Shown here: positions 46,617-57,607 of the stretch, piece by piece
Position numbering within the stretch: position 1 is the first letter of the stretch
How the letters are laid out: every line of letters starts with the position of its first letter
Program-made: the position numbers and the translations under genes
Notes under the pieces: model-generated
The model's input: the letters and a program-made list of their open reading frames with translations, nothing else
Databases searched by the model: none
What the model was told of the DNA's origin: nothing
From: Marsupella aquatica
Lineage: Eukaryota > Marchantiophyta
NCBI GenBank assembly: GCA_973895155.1
Contig: OZ316895.1
Coordinates: 19,716,001 to 19,780,000, forward strand
DNA: 64,000 nt
Direction: 5' to 3'

Positions 46617-49436
46617 ACGTTGGAAGAGAAAGACATCGTTTTTGCCATGACGAAAGGAGTTCGACAATACAGTGTTCTGTTGTTTGTCGTCCCAGGTCCC
46701 AGTTTGTCGTCTCTCGTTCGATCAGCCTTTAGGACACACTGGGGAGGAAAGAAGGACAGTTCTCAGCAAAAGCAACTTTGAGTGTTTTCCAATCCTGGTT
46801 CGTGTTTTCCACCCTAGCTAGATTTATTTTTGCGGGTTTGTGCAGGCTTTTGTTTAGAAGAGAGGCTATATCCCCTGTTTCCTTACTCTTTGCCTTCTTT
46901 AGACAGAGGGTATTTGTTTAACTTGAGCATGCCCAGGCTTTCACCACTATCTCTAAGGGGGAGGCTTAGGTTGTAGGGCTTCTAGACAGATTCCTATGTG
47001 ATACCTTCCTATGTGTTTAGTCCAAAAGCTTTATGAGGCCTTTCAGTATTTGGCCCAATAGGATTTTTGTCTTCTCTGTTAAATTGTAGGCTTTGGGTTC
47101 TCTTGCATTTGTTAATGGCTAGTGGACTTGTGAGTTTGGCCTTCTTGTGGTCGTAATCTTTTCCTTTCCTGCGCCCCTTCCCCCCCCCCCTTATTGGGTC
47201 TTTTGCCTTTGCAGCTTTTTACTAACCTGTCCCCCAAACTGAGCTAAATTACTAAAAAAATTGTTTTCTAATCCTGGCCGGGGACAACCACCATACTGTG
47301 TGTAAACCCTAAACCCTTAATAGCATCCGCACTTGCCTGGCACAAGGCTGGCATATGTGACACTTTCTAGGCCCACCCTCAAATTAGGGCTTACACAATC
47401 ATATTACTACAATCCCTAAAGTTGTGCAGCGCGCTGGCACTCCAACAACCGTCTTACTCCCCATTTTCCAAGTTGCCACTCCTCTTTGCCCAGTGCTGCC
47501 ATACTGGATTTATGTCACTTATTGTCCCACATATCTGCATCAGAAACAGGGTCACTGACTTGACAACTATGACGTTTGGATGTCTCAAAGCCCTCGCGTG
47601 TTTTTTACTTCGTATTTCTATAGAAGGTCATGAGTCATTACCCTGTGAGTGAGGCACTGAACCCCTATGCCAGCCTGGCCTGGGGATTTTCAAATTTGAA
47701 TGAGTATAGGTAAGACTCGAGTGGCAACCAGTAGTAGAAAACAGCTCCTTCAGCTAGCTTGGAGTTTTTTTGATGCTGCTATATGGCAGGACACACTTTG
47801 GTTATCTTGTCTTATTAGAATTTTTTGTTACATATTTTTATGTCAATTTGGTCTATTCTATGTTTTTTGTTTGTATTTTTCTGAATTTGTGAGATTTCTT
47901 CCAACCCCTTTAATTTTTTCAAGTACTTAGTTTTAAGTATGTTGCTTAAACTTCTATTAATCTTTTTATTATGACACCTTATCATATTCCTCTAGTTTAA
48001 CTATTTGTTTATGCTATAGGTACTCATACTTTTCATGAGAATTCATTGAGAAGGTAAACTCTCCAAACTCAATCAGGCAACTACTGTAGAACACTATCCA
48101 ACAATGCCCTGTAACTTATATGTCTATTGTTTAAGAAAATTCCAATGCTTATGGTTTATAGGTTAATAGATGTCAACTAAACAGAGCCCCTACCTAAATA
48201 GAGAGCCCCCCAAATTTTAGAAAGGTACAAAATTAGTTTACTTTGCTTTCATCACAAAATACTGGACGGACAAGGTACACTCACTTGTACATTCAACTTA
48301 ATGTACTTGTTTCATCCATAGAGTATGGTACATGTCTTCACTTTAATGATATGTACTTTTTTATAATTATTGTTTCAACAGCCTTAAATAGGATATGATA
48401 GCTTGTGTTGCATAAATTATACTTTATTGTAAATAAGTTAAAATAGGTGTGTCTTAGAATGGACAAGCTATATAGGTGTGTCTTAGAATGGTTTTCCGCA
48501 GGGAAGTTTTGTCAGGGGTTGGACCTTGGAAAGATGCAGGTCCTCACGCCCCTGCCAAACTTCAATCCATGCAGGAACCTGACCTGAAAAATTGGTGCAA
48601 ATGCTCTAAAGGAGGCTTTACAAGAAAGAGAATACTACCATTTCTTTTTGACACTTAAATCATTCCCTTTTTGGTAAAATACTGAATTATTGTGAAAATA
48701 CAAGGATTCTTGTGGGGCAATCATCCAAACGAAAAAAGTTCACCAGAGGTTCTGAAATACTACATAGAGCAGAATTTCCAACCCTGAGTAAAAACTCAAA
48801 GAAAGTGCAACATCTCCTAGAAAATCTCAAAAGGAAAACCAGTATGTGTAGGTCCAGCTCATTTCTGTCTCATTTCATGATTGGCGTGGTATGTACCAAA
48901 ACTTCCATGCTTGGCCTGCTGATTCACTGCATGGTCATGGTGTGTAGGGGCAATGTTGGGGTGATGTTTAGACAAGTTCTGGTTTGATCCCAGGTTTTGG
49001 TTGAGTCTATGCTTGCTTTTGCTGAATTGGATAAAGTTGCACTCTTGAGCTTGCTGAAGGATTCTATTATGCTTCTTGCCTTCTGCATGGCTTACACCAT
49101 TGGCTTTTTGGTGCGAACAAGAAACCAAAAACACTTCCATTAGTTTGTTACCCTCAAAAGTATGGTTTTTAATCTGAATCTAGAAAAAATCATCGTGATT
49201 ATGGTGACATCCTGCCTAACAGGACCTTGGCCCTGCCCTCTCCTTTCCCACACCCCACTCCTTCACCCCTCCGTTCCCAGCCCAACTTGTCATACTTTCC
49301 CTAGCCCTTTTCTCTCTTTCTACCACACACCCCTCATCATTCTTCTCCAATCATAGTTGGTCACTACTTATTTGTGGCCACCCCAAGACAGTCAAAATAT
49401 AGCCTTTATCCTAAAACAAGTTTAGTTAGGTCAAAA
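46617..49436. other. No gene recognised
   Basis: The region is T-rich and AT-rich with a C-run at 47178-47189. A motif CTAACCTGTCCCCCAAAC at 47222 recurs near the second copia element. No coding region is supported. Confidence 0.5.
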
Positions 49437-49633
49437 CCTTTAATATTCGAGCCTGAAAATTGGGCAGTTCACTTGGATTATCTCTTGTCAATAACACCAA
49501 TAATATTATTGTACATTCTATTCACCATAGATTACGACCTTTAATATTCGAGCCTAAAAATTGGGGAGGTTCACTTGGATTATCTCATCAGACCAATCAA
49601 TATTATTATGCATTCTATTCACCATAGATTACA
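49437..49633. repeat. Tandem duplication of about 100 bp
   Basis: Copies 49437-49537 and 49538-49633 begin CCTTTAATATTCGAGCCT and end TTCACCATAGATTACG or close variants. Confidence 0.9.
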
Positions 49634-49692
49634 GAGATCTAACGGTTTCTGAATAAATAAGATGTGGGAATTTTTTCAGAATTTATAAAAAT

Positions 49693-50265
49693 TCACATCG
49701 TCTCTAACAAGTCCAGATACTGTCTATGATCCAATGACTCATTGGGCCCATTGCACGGAAATGACAGACATCCAACATAAATAGTCATTTCCATTGAGTA
49801 ACTGAGAAGAATACAATGGATGAACATCAAATGAAACCTCTGCCACAATTGCTCAGACATAAGGAGTTTTCGCCACTGCCATACAAACCTCTTTTCACAT
49901 ACATTGATGCAGGTGCTTTGACCAAGAGTCCTTACAGGAAAGGCACTTCCATGATGAGACACCATAGGTGCAATCATTTCCAGACATACCCGAGTGTATA
50001 TCTCATTTGGTCGATACACTGGGATAATGGAGACGACCTCAGATTCGTGCAAAATCGGTGAATCCCTCAAGAACTAATCCACTGCTGCAATTTGGGGATG
50101 GGTTGACAGTACTTGCTGGGCCAACTTTGGAGAATGCTGCCACAAACCGCACACCAACTCCTACCAAGCCAGTAGCCCATCCTAACCAGATTCTCCCAAG
50201 ATGTTTCCATGGCAGCAGGACAAAACACTTTCATAAAGTTCCGTGAAAATCTGAAAGGTACGGTT
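49693..50265. other. Likely 3' UTR and downstream flank of the LORELEI-like gene
   Basis: An unrelated 125-codon open frame on the minus strand (50070-49693) shows no motif. The stretch lies directly downstream of the gene on the same strand, so it may be untranslated transcript. Confidence 0.35.
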
Positions 50266-52117
50266 TTAAAATAACAAGACCAGAATCTCAAATATTGCTA
50301 CTGCTAAAAGAAGAGATGTGCCAAATGAATGTGAGCTAGGTGAAAAGTTTCCTGACGGGCTGAGAGCACTGTTATTACCAAGAGAAATACCCGGACATTC
50401 TATACCAGCCGGACTGTTGGGATCAGTACAAATGAATGAAAACCAGCCAGTGGTGTAGTTTGGAGCCACCACTTGTAAGGTGGACCAGAAAAGTTCTGCA
50501 CAATTGTTAGTCATATCATTGACAAGAGAGTAGTACGGGCATAACATTCCACCCAGACCATATAGGCAGCATCTCTTCTTGTCATAGTTGGTCGTGAGAT
50601 TTACCACATAAGGGCAATTCTCTTCAAGAACAGTGAAGTTGTCATAGCTCCATTGATGAGGACATTCTGCAGAACAAATGAGTGCCACAAGTCAGCCAAA
50701 AGCCAAACAGTCTCCTAAGATTCCAATGCATCATTGACCCACAACCCCCCAAAATGATGCTTTGCTTACTGATATATTCCTGCATGTAAAGCTTCCTCTA
50801 CCTCTAGTCACAACAACAAATAAACCATAGTATTTTGCACAGATGGAATAACACTAAACATGCAACAGCTTTCCAAATTTGCTGTGACGTCCCTCATTGT
50901 CGAAAGTGCAGCCTACCCTTTCCCTAAAATTACGATGAACAAGAAGCTTGAGAGACAGCTGTTGTTTACATATGCGAGTAGGCATATATAATCGAATTGT
51001 ATTTTTACACGGAGCTCATTGTCCCTTGTTCGTCTACTGATCTGTCGACAGAGCTATTATTCCACAATTCTGTTTGACATCTTGTGAGAAACATCTCACA
51101 TAATTATTAGCACATACAATAAAGTAAGATCATGACCATAAATTGATTGTACCAGACACGAGTCATTTCAGGTACTCAGAAAAAAAATAGCATAAAAAGG
51201 CTCCATATCTCAACCAGGAGAATATTCTCCAAAACCTCAGCAGTAATCGAACTGTCAACAACAATAGCAATCTTCCAACAGCTTGCAGAAACGTCTTCAT
51301 GGAATGTTATGGGTGAAACGAGTCTAAGTCCTTTATTTGTTTCAAACACGAGCCGGAATGTGGAAGAACATGGCCCGATAGTATCAAAACACAAGAATTT
51401 TGTCACCCTCTTCTTTCGTTTTCCAGCACAAACATCACAGCCCGAAGTGTTGGACTCTCCCAACTGCTGATAACTAGAACGCAGGAGTATAGCAACATAG
51501 AAATGACAAATCGAAAACCCACGCCAAGAAACAAGTCACCAGCAATAATTACAAGCTCACTGTTATTGCAACCCAGACAGTCCCTTTCAAACTAGTTCTC
51601 ATTGGGTCCAGGCATTTGCAAAGTATGTCCATGACAGGATTCCAAATAACTAGAGATATCAACACTCACGCGTACTATCCTGTAGGAGATGCCGGCCAAA
51701 AGCGAAATAAGTTTCTATGATTTCGTTTTCGCCCTCAGCACTCCCTGTCCCAAAAATACCAAAGTCAGGACGCCAAAATTTAATCAGTGCAGATTAGCGT
51801 GAATCACGAAGGTAAAGGAAATAAAACCAAAATGTCATCATACCCAATTATGAATCTCTCAAAGACAACCACATTCAACAAAGCATGAGAAAACTAGACA
51901 TATACACATTGAACTTCTGGCACTAATCAGCCAAGGATAGATTAGATATCTTATGAATCAGAGTGGCAGACAATCAAGTCCTGGAGGTACGTAGTCCTTA
52001 CACGTAGATGGTAACAACAGATCCAGGAGACAAACCTGAAACGGAATGAGGCCCCAAAATAAACAAAAGAAGACACCCAAGAACGAAGGCCAATGTGAGC
52101 CTCCTGTGGGTCACCAT
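50266..52117 (-). CDS. LLG: LORELEI-like GPI-anchored protein
   Basis: Two exons on the minus strand: 52117-52036 and 50666-50266, with a 1,369-bp GT-AG intron in matching phase (G plus AA gives Glu). The product is 160 residues. Exon 1 encodes a signal peptide (MVTHRRLTLAFVLGCLLLFI, then LGPHSVS). Exon 2 has the spaced cysteines of the family (ENCPYVV, KRCCLYG, LCPYYSLVNDMTNNCAELF, FICTDP, ECPG) and N-glycosylation sites. A Ser-rich stretch and hydrophobic tail (SLLLAVAIFEILVLLF) fit a GPI signal. LLG proteins chaperone CrRLK1L receptor kinases such as FERONIA and act as co-receptors for RALF peptides at the plasma membrane. The frame is clean, so the gene is likely functional. This is the best land-plant marker in the window. 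Confidence 0.8.
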
Positions 52118-53842
52118 GATGGACAGAGTTTGGCCTCTCAGCAGCTCTCTAGCTCCTACCCCTGCAATTCCATACTTCAATTAGCCCCTCCCAAACTGGC
52201 TCTTGATAATTCCCAGATGGACAAGGGAGCAAGTTCGTGACATGGACTAATTATGTGAACAGCTTACTTGGAACGGCAATGGGCATGTGAGTTCCGGGCA
52301 CACAAGGTGGAAATGTACGAGAACCTAGCAAAATGATATGAAGCACACAGTAAGACCCTGCGAACATGGCAGATCAGACGCACTGAAACCGATCAGGTTG
52401 AGTTGACGAGGGCAGAAGACAATGGAATCGGAGTCGGGATACAGAGCGCTACTCCAGGTACAGAATCTGAGGGCAGTCGTCGTGTCGAGAAATCTCTAAT
52501 CGCAAGAACAGTAAAAAGATGCAGTCAAGGGGACAAAAAAAAATTACGTGCTCTTAGCTAACACGGCCCGAGAATCGCCATCAGGGACAGTTCAGAGGCG
52601 GGTCAAGGTGGGCTCCTTAAACTCTCTCAGCGCAATGAGGGGAGAATGAGTTGTTATTTTTTGAGTATTCCTCGTTCGCGATCCAAGTATTAGAATTACG
52701 GAGTGTAGCAAACGTCCAACACCGCCAACACCACCCACCCTCACTTCTCACAAATGCCCCTCCCCAAACCCAAAACTCTTCGACTCTACAATAATGATCC
52801 TACGGCAGAGGACCATTTCTGAGCACGGAGGCCATGGCGCTGGCAAAAACCGTGGAAGCCACTAGTACTTATTCGGGGGGTTACTACAGGGTCGAGCGGT
52901 CCACCCTGTGGAAGCCGATCCAAGCTTGGAGTATCAATATTAAGGGATCTGGAGTAATCAACTTACTGTAGCACAATGGGACCGAGTGGTAAGGCTATAT
53001 GACAACCAGGTGGAGAGATCCTTTCACAGCACTTTCAGATGGAAACTCCCAGAAAGCGAGCAAGTATTTTCCTGTGGAGAGCTCCTACGCTAGTGTCATG
53101 ATTCTCGGGAAATAAGCCCATGGTAGTTTTCGTTTAAGAGATGGACTTTCGGGACAGAGCTTCCTCTTGGGGAGGAATTCCGTGCAAGTTCATCCCCCTC
53201 TCCCTGAAACGAAATGAAATAAGTAGTTCAAATGCGGCTAACTTTTGGTCAGCACCCGCCACTGGCAGAGGTGTTGGCTATATTTTGCGTCGATCTGACA
53301 CTGGCGAAAATCCATTTCCATCGACCACAGCGAGCTCGCCTAATTGAAACGTCAAGAGTGGATCATCACATCCAATTCAGTAACCAACGCTCTTGAAGGA
53401 CGGACCCTTGCAATACTGGAAGGAGAGGCCGAGTCCAAGTAGTAGCCAATCAGTATGAGAAGGAAAACATTGTCAGAAATACTCCGACGAAAATTTCCTC
53501 AGAAGCATCCACTCACTCTGGTACTGGAAGACACAAACTGTATCTTGTGATGACACAGACTCGGTCCTCTGCCAGTGCCAGGTCGCCAATCTGCGCTACA
53601 CTATGTGGAGGAGCGGTCAAATGTGACAAGTGCCGTCCCCTGACCAGCTCCAATATCTCCTGCTCGTTTCTCAGTTTCCAAGCCCAACAGGAGAAACATT
53701 CTACCTGCACTTCTTTTCTTGACAAGGCAGACGACTCTTTGTGGTTCCTTCCTTCCTCTTCAAGTTCACAATAGACTACTCTCGTCGCTTCCAAGCTCGC
53801 ACGCCCGATGAAGAAGATCTCCAGTCGATTTCGTTCTAGATT
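52118..53842. other. Upstream flank of the LORELEI-like gene; no further gene
   Basis: It includes the presumed promoter and 5' UTR on the minus strand. No other coding region or recognisable element is seen. Confidence 0.4.
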
Positions 53843-54282
53843 CTGAATCACAGTACAAATCTCGGCTGTCTTCTCTTTCCCCCACTTTCCCAGCTCAGTA
53901 GCATGAATCACAGTACAAATATCGCCTCTCTTCTCTTTTCCCCACTTTCCCAGCTCAGTAGCAGGTCAATGTAGAGTCGATTGCGTTCCCGATCCTGTGC
54001 CGAATCACTGTACATATCTCGCCATTCTTCTCTTCTTTCCCACTCTCCTTCCCAGCTCACTGACAGCTTCCGTGCGCAATAGTAGACCTATGAGAAAGGC
54101 GCTACATCCCTCCCGGACGTCTCTAGCAGAGTCGATTGCGTTCCCGATCCTGTGCCGAATCACTGTGCAAATCTCGACATTCTTCTCTTCTTTCCAATTT
54201 TCCTTTTCAGCTCAGTGACAGCTCCCAGCGCAGTAGTAGATCTTTAGAAAGGCGCTACTTTCCTCCCAGACGTCTTTGGCAA
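53843..54282. repeat. Nested tandem repeats (61-bp and 155-bp units)
   Basis: TGAATCACAGTACAAAT starts two 61-bp units at 53843 and 53904. AGAGTCGATTGCGTTCCCGA starts two 155-bp units at 53973 and 54128. The longer unit contains a variant of the shorter one (GAATCACTGTRCA), so the array grew by stepwise duplication. Confidence 0.85.
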
Positions 54283-54914
54283 TTGAACAGAAACAGCATG
54301 CCCCTACGAGCCACATGGACCAAATTGAAAATTCTGGTGCCAAACAGTCGAACAGTTACTTTGTCGCTGGACTGTAGACCCACCACCTCCAAATCCGCAT
54401 TCGCTGCGCTTGACAGAAATTCGTCATCATCGTGACCTTATAAATATAAATGATCATCATCATTCATGTTCTGTTCATGACTTTATAATATAAATAGATA
54501 TAAATGACTCATGATGCGGGTATTGTTAATATTGATTATGGGGTAGACCGGATCGAAGGGTCTGGACTCACAGACATCGGCGACAGGGGACCGTGGCCAC
54601 CGATCTCGAGTGAGGCCATTAAGGAGTCGAACATGGGATATGATGATTTGTTGTGGTTCTATAAATCATTAGACTGAAGGTTGAAGGTTCATTGGCGCGC
54701 TACCTTCACTTCGGCAACCGCTCCCATCAAGGAACCATCAGGGCCAGGAGGGCCACCTGCCGTAGTACTTGGAGCTCGTGAAATCCGGGAGATCCAGGAT
54801 CTCTACAGTAGTGAAGATTTGGCCAGTGCGTTTTTGTTTTTCAAGAGTAGAATATTTCATAGAGATTTTGCTTTTTTAGTAACCTGTCCCTCAAATCACC
54901 TAAAATAAAGTCAC

Positions 54915-55024
54915 TGTTAGACTCTACCTCTGACTGGACGACTGGACCAGCCGGTCATCCAACCACCTTATATGTACTCACATTCCTGACTATACACGGA
55001 CTCATTCACATTCATTCCATGATA
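54915..55024 (+). repeat. 5' LTR of the second copia element
   Basis: It begins TGTTAGACTCTACC and ends CCATGATA. The end is fixed by the target duplication at the other side. As with the first element, the LTR ends in TA. Confidence 0.93.
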
Positions 55025-55039
55025 CGTTATCAGCACGAG
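55025..55039 (+). other. Primer-binding site, probably an internal tRNA-Ile half
   Basis: CGTTATCAGCACGAG follows the LTR directly. Its complement, TCGTGCTGATAACG, matches the anticodon arm of plant tRNA-Ile(AAU), TCGTGCTAATAACG, except at position 34. There A is modified to inosine, which templates C, exactly as seen. Confidence 0.6.
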
Positions 55040-56658
55040 GTCTCAGCCAGCGGAGCGAAAAAGAAAGGAGAAAACCTGGAAGATTGAAATTTTTTTCTAA
55101 TGTTGAATGGGGGATCGAGAGGAAGACTTCAGAAAAGAAGTAATTTAAAGGAGGAGACCATGATCGAATCAGAGTAGGGTGCAGAAAACGAAAATGGCAT
55201 AAGGACATCGATTAGGAATTATAGAGTACAATCAGATCAGGAGCGAAGGGGGCCATCCACACTCAAAATTATAGCTCCTAATAACGAATCGATGGCGATG
55301 CGGAAGGCGTGAAAACAGAGAGCGAAAGAATGAAGATATTGTTACTGCCGAAATGGTGAAGAGCAATAGTTTTGCCAACCGACATTGCAGGATCACCCCT
55401 AATGAATGATCTGCAATTTAAGAGAGAGAGGGAAATCAAAGACGTGGTTGAGCAACTCGCTCTACAAGGTGGTCGTTGAAGCCTCCCCAGTTCGCAAATG
55501 CTGCTTCCTTATCCTAGCGAGGAGATAAGGAAGGAATAACAAGAGGAGAAACGAAGACCTGCGAGGGAAGCCCGCAGTCGAAAGAAGAAGCATCGATACC
55601 CCTCAGCGAACTCGAATCATCGAAGAGAGAAGGACATCTGGCTGAAGCGCCACGACCTGTAAAGAGTTCGGAAGTGATCGAAAAGGATAGCAGCGGCCGA
55701 ACCGGTGAGAGCAAACGCACAGAAGCAGAATAGCCACGGCAAATTAAGCAATCTAGCGGCGAATCCATGAAGACGGGAGAGAAAAGAAGGGTTCGTCCCC
55801 ATTGACCTCTTTCATACTCTAATCTGATCTCTAATTCGTCACCTCCCGATTCGACAGCCGAAAACGAAAATTAAAAGGGAAGGCCCGATAGTAGCGCGAC
55901 ATCGAAAGCAGCGAGAGGGCGAAATGAGCAACCGAGTGAAGGGCCGCTAGCAGGCAGAATCGAAGAGGCGCAAACTGATTGAACGAGAGAGAAAATCAGA
56001 AGAAGTTCGAAGAACGATAAGGATCGTGTAAGAAAGAGAGCACAGCCCGATCTCCATAAGGACAAGAGCAAAGTGAACAGAGGAGAGAAAAGCAGGCCTG
56101 GCAAAGAAGAAAAAAAAACTGAACCTGATCAAAGGAGACCCGGGTGCAGGACGGCACGTCGACAAATCTCGCAACAAAAATGTCAAAACGTCGAGAAAAC
56201 CTCAAAAACCGCCGCTAAGTGCAAAACCTCTTTAACTGAAAAATCCGTCAAAGAGATTTCAATCACAAAGGAAAAGTTGCACTTAACCAAATAAGCCTTC
56301 ATAACCGCAAAACCTCCATAACTGCATTTCGTAGCAAAGAAAATTAACCTTACAAAGCCGCATGTGCACTTAACCAGGGCACGAGTAAATTACCACCCAT
56401 AACTGCACAAACTGCAAAACTTCATTACTGCACAGTTTAACAAAGGAAAGAGATAATACAAAGGAAACTTTGCAGTTAACCAAATACCAAGGAAAACCTA
56501 AATCCTAAGTGCAAACCCTAAAATCGAATTCCAAATTTGCACGCTCTCTATACCCAGCTTCACTTTGCATGCTGCAAAAATGTGCTTTGTCGTTTCTTAC
56601 TATACTTACTAGTATATAAGCCTCAACTACCATTAAAAGGAATCAAGCCACCACCCCG
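55040..56658 (+). other. Long leader of the second copia element
   Basis: 1.6 kb between primer site and gag, purine-rich on the plus strand. Open frames on the minus strand here have no motif and look like by-products of GA-rich composition. A nested insertion cannot be excluded, but none is recognised. Confidence 0.6.
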
Positions 56659-57607
56659 ATGACCAACCTCGAGAAACTAACCTTTCCAGCCCTAGAAATC
56701 GACGATAACAACTACCTAGAATGGTCCATGAACCTCAAAGAGAACCTAACCTCGCTAACCCTACTCCCAGCTATACGGATAGCTCAACCCATACTAGCTG
56801 GCGAACCTCAATCAGACCCGTTAACTAAAGCCAATGAATCCAAGGCTCTAGTATTCCTTAGACGCCACATCCATAGATTCTTGCAAAGACAATACATGCA
56901 CCTCTCAACCCCTCGTGAACTATGGACAGCGCTCCAGACCTGATTCGACCACCAAAAACTGGTCGAACTACCTAAAGCCAGGCAAGACTGGCTAAACCTG
57001 CGGGTCCAGGACTTTACCTCTATTTCAGCCTACAATAGCGAACTCTTTAGAATAACTTCAACCCTCGCACTCTATGGCGAGCCAATCACTGACAAGGATC
57101 TGCTAGAAAAGACCTTATCCACGTTTCACTCTTCAAACGTATTACTATCAACTCAGTACCGGAACATGAAGTTCGGACAATACTCCGTGCTCATCGCCCA
57201 CCTCCTAGTCACAGAAAGAAACCAAGAGCTTCTTTTAGTTAACTAGAAAATGCCCTGCGGGCACACTGCCCTTAGGACCACAGAGCGAAACCCATAATAT
57301 CGAAAACGCTGAACCCTCCACATCAAGGCAGGGCATTAAACGCACTAGGAATGGCAACCGCAGAAACAACCCCAATAGGGGGAGTTTCTTTAACCAACGT
57401 CCACAACACAATTTTCGACGGCCCTTTCAAGGCCGTGGAGGACACGGAGGATGCGGCGGATGCGGCGGATATGATGGACATGATGGACGCGGAGGACGCG
57501 GTGGTCGCGGCGGACGCGGCGGTGGAAGAACATATAACAACAACCGCAGAAATGATTGGTCACAACCCTGACAACAACTGGAACGCCCAAAATGCCATGA
57601 ATGCGGC
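56659..57607 (+). pseudogene. gag of the second copia element
   Basis: Starts MTNLEKLTFPALEIDDNNYL and continues through a TGA at 56941 to FDHQKLVELPKARQDWLNLR, DLLEKTLSTFHSSN and LLVTERNQELL, where a TAG follows at 57244. A Gly/Arg-type low-complexity stretch (57420-57540) leads to the CCHC knuckle CHECGMTNHLARNC (about 57596-57640) in a third frame. In relatives the first stop is an Arg codon before FDHQK, so CGA to TGA is likely. Confidence 0.88.

Noticed and set aside
46464-46781. A 105-codon open frame over the tandem repeat
   Set aside because: It lies in a tandem duplication, has no motif, and its reading is not kept in the other copy.
49693-50070. A 125-codon minus-strand frame downstream of the LORELEI-like gene
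   Set aside because: No motif or homology recognised; the position fits a 3' untranslated region.
55514-56205. Minus-strand open frames in the copia leader
   Set aside because: They are antisense to the element, hydrophobic or Ser/Leu-rich by composition, and have no recognisable motif.
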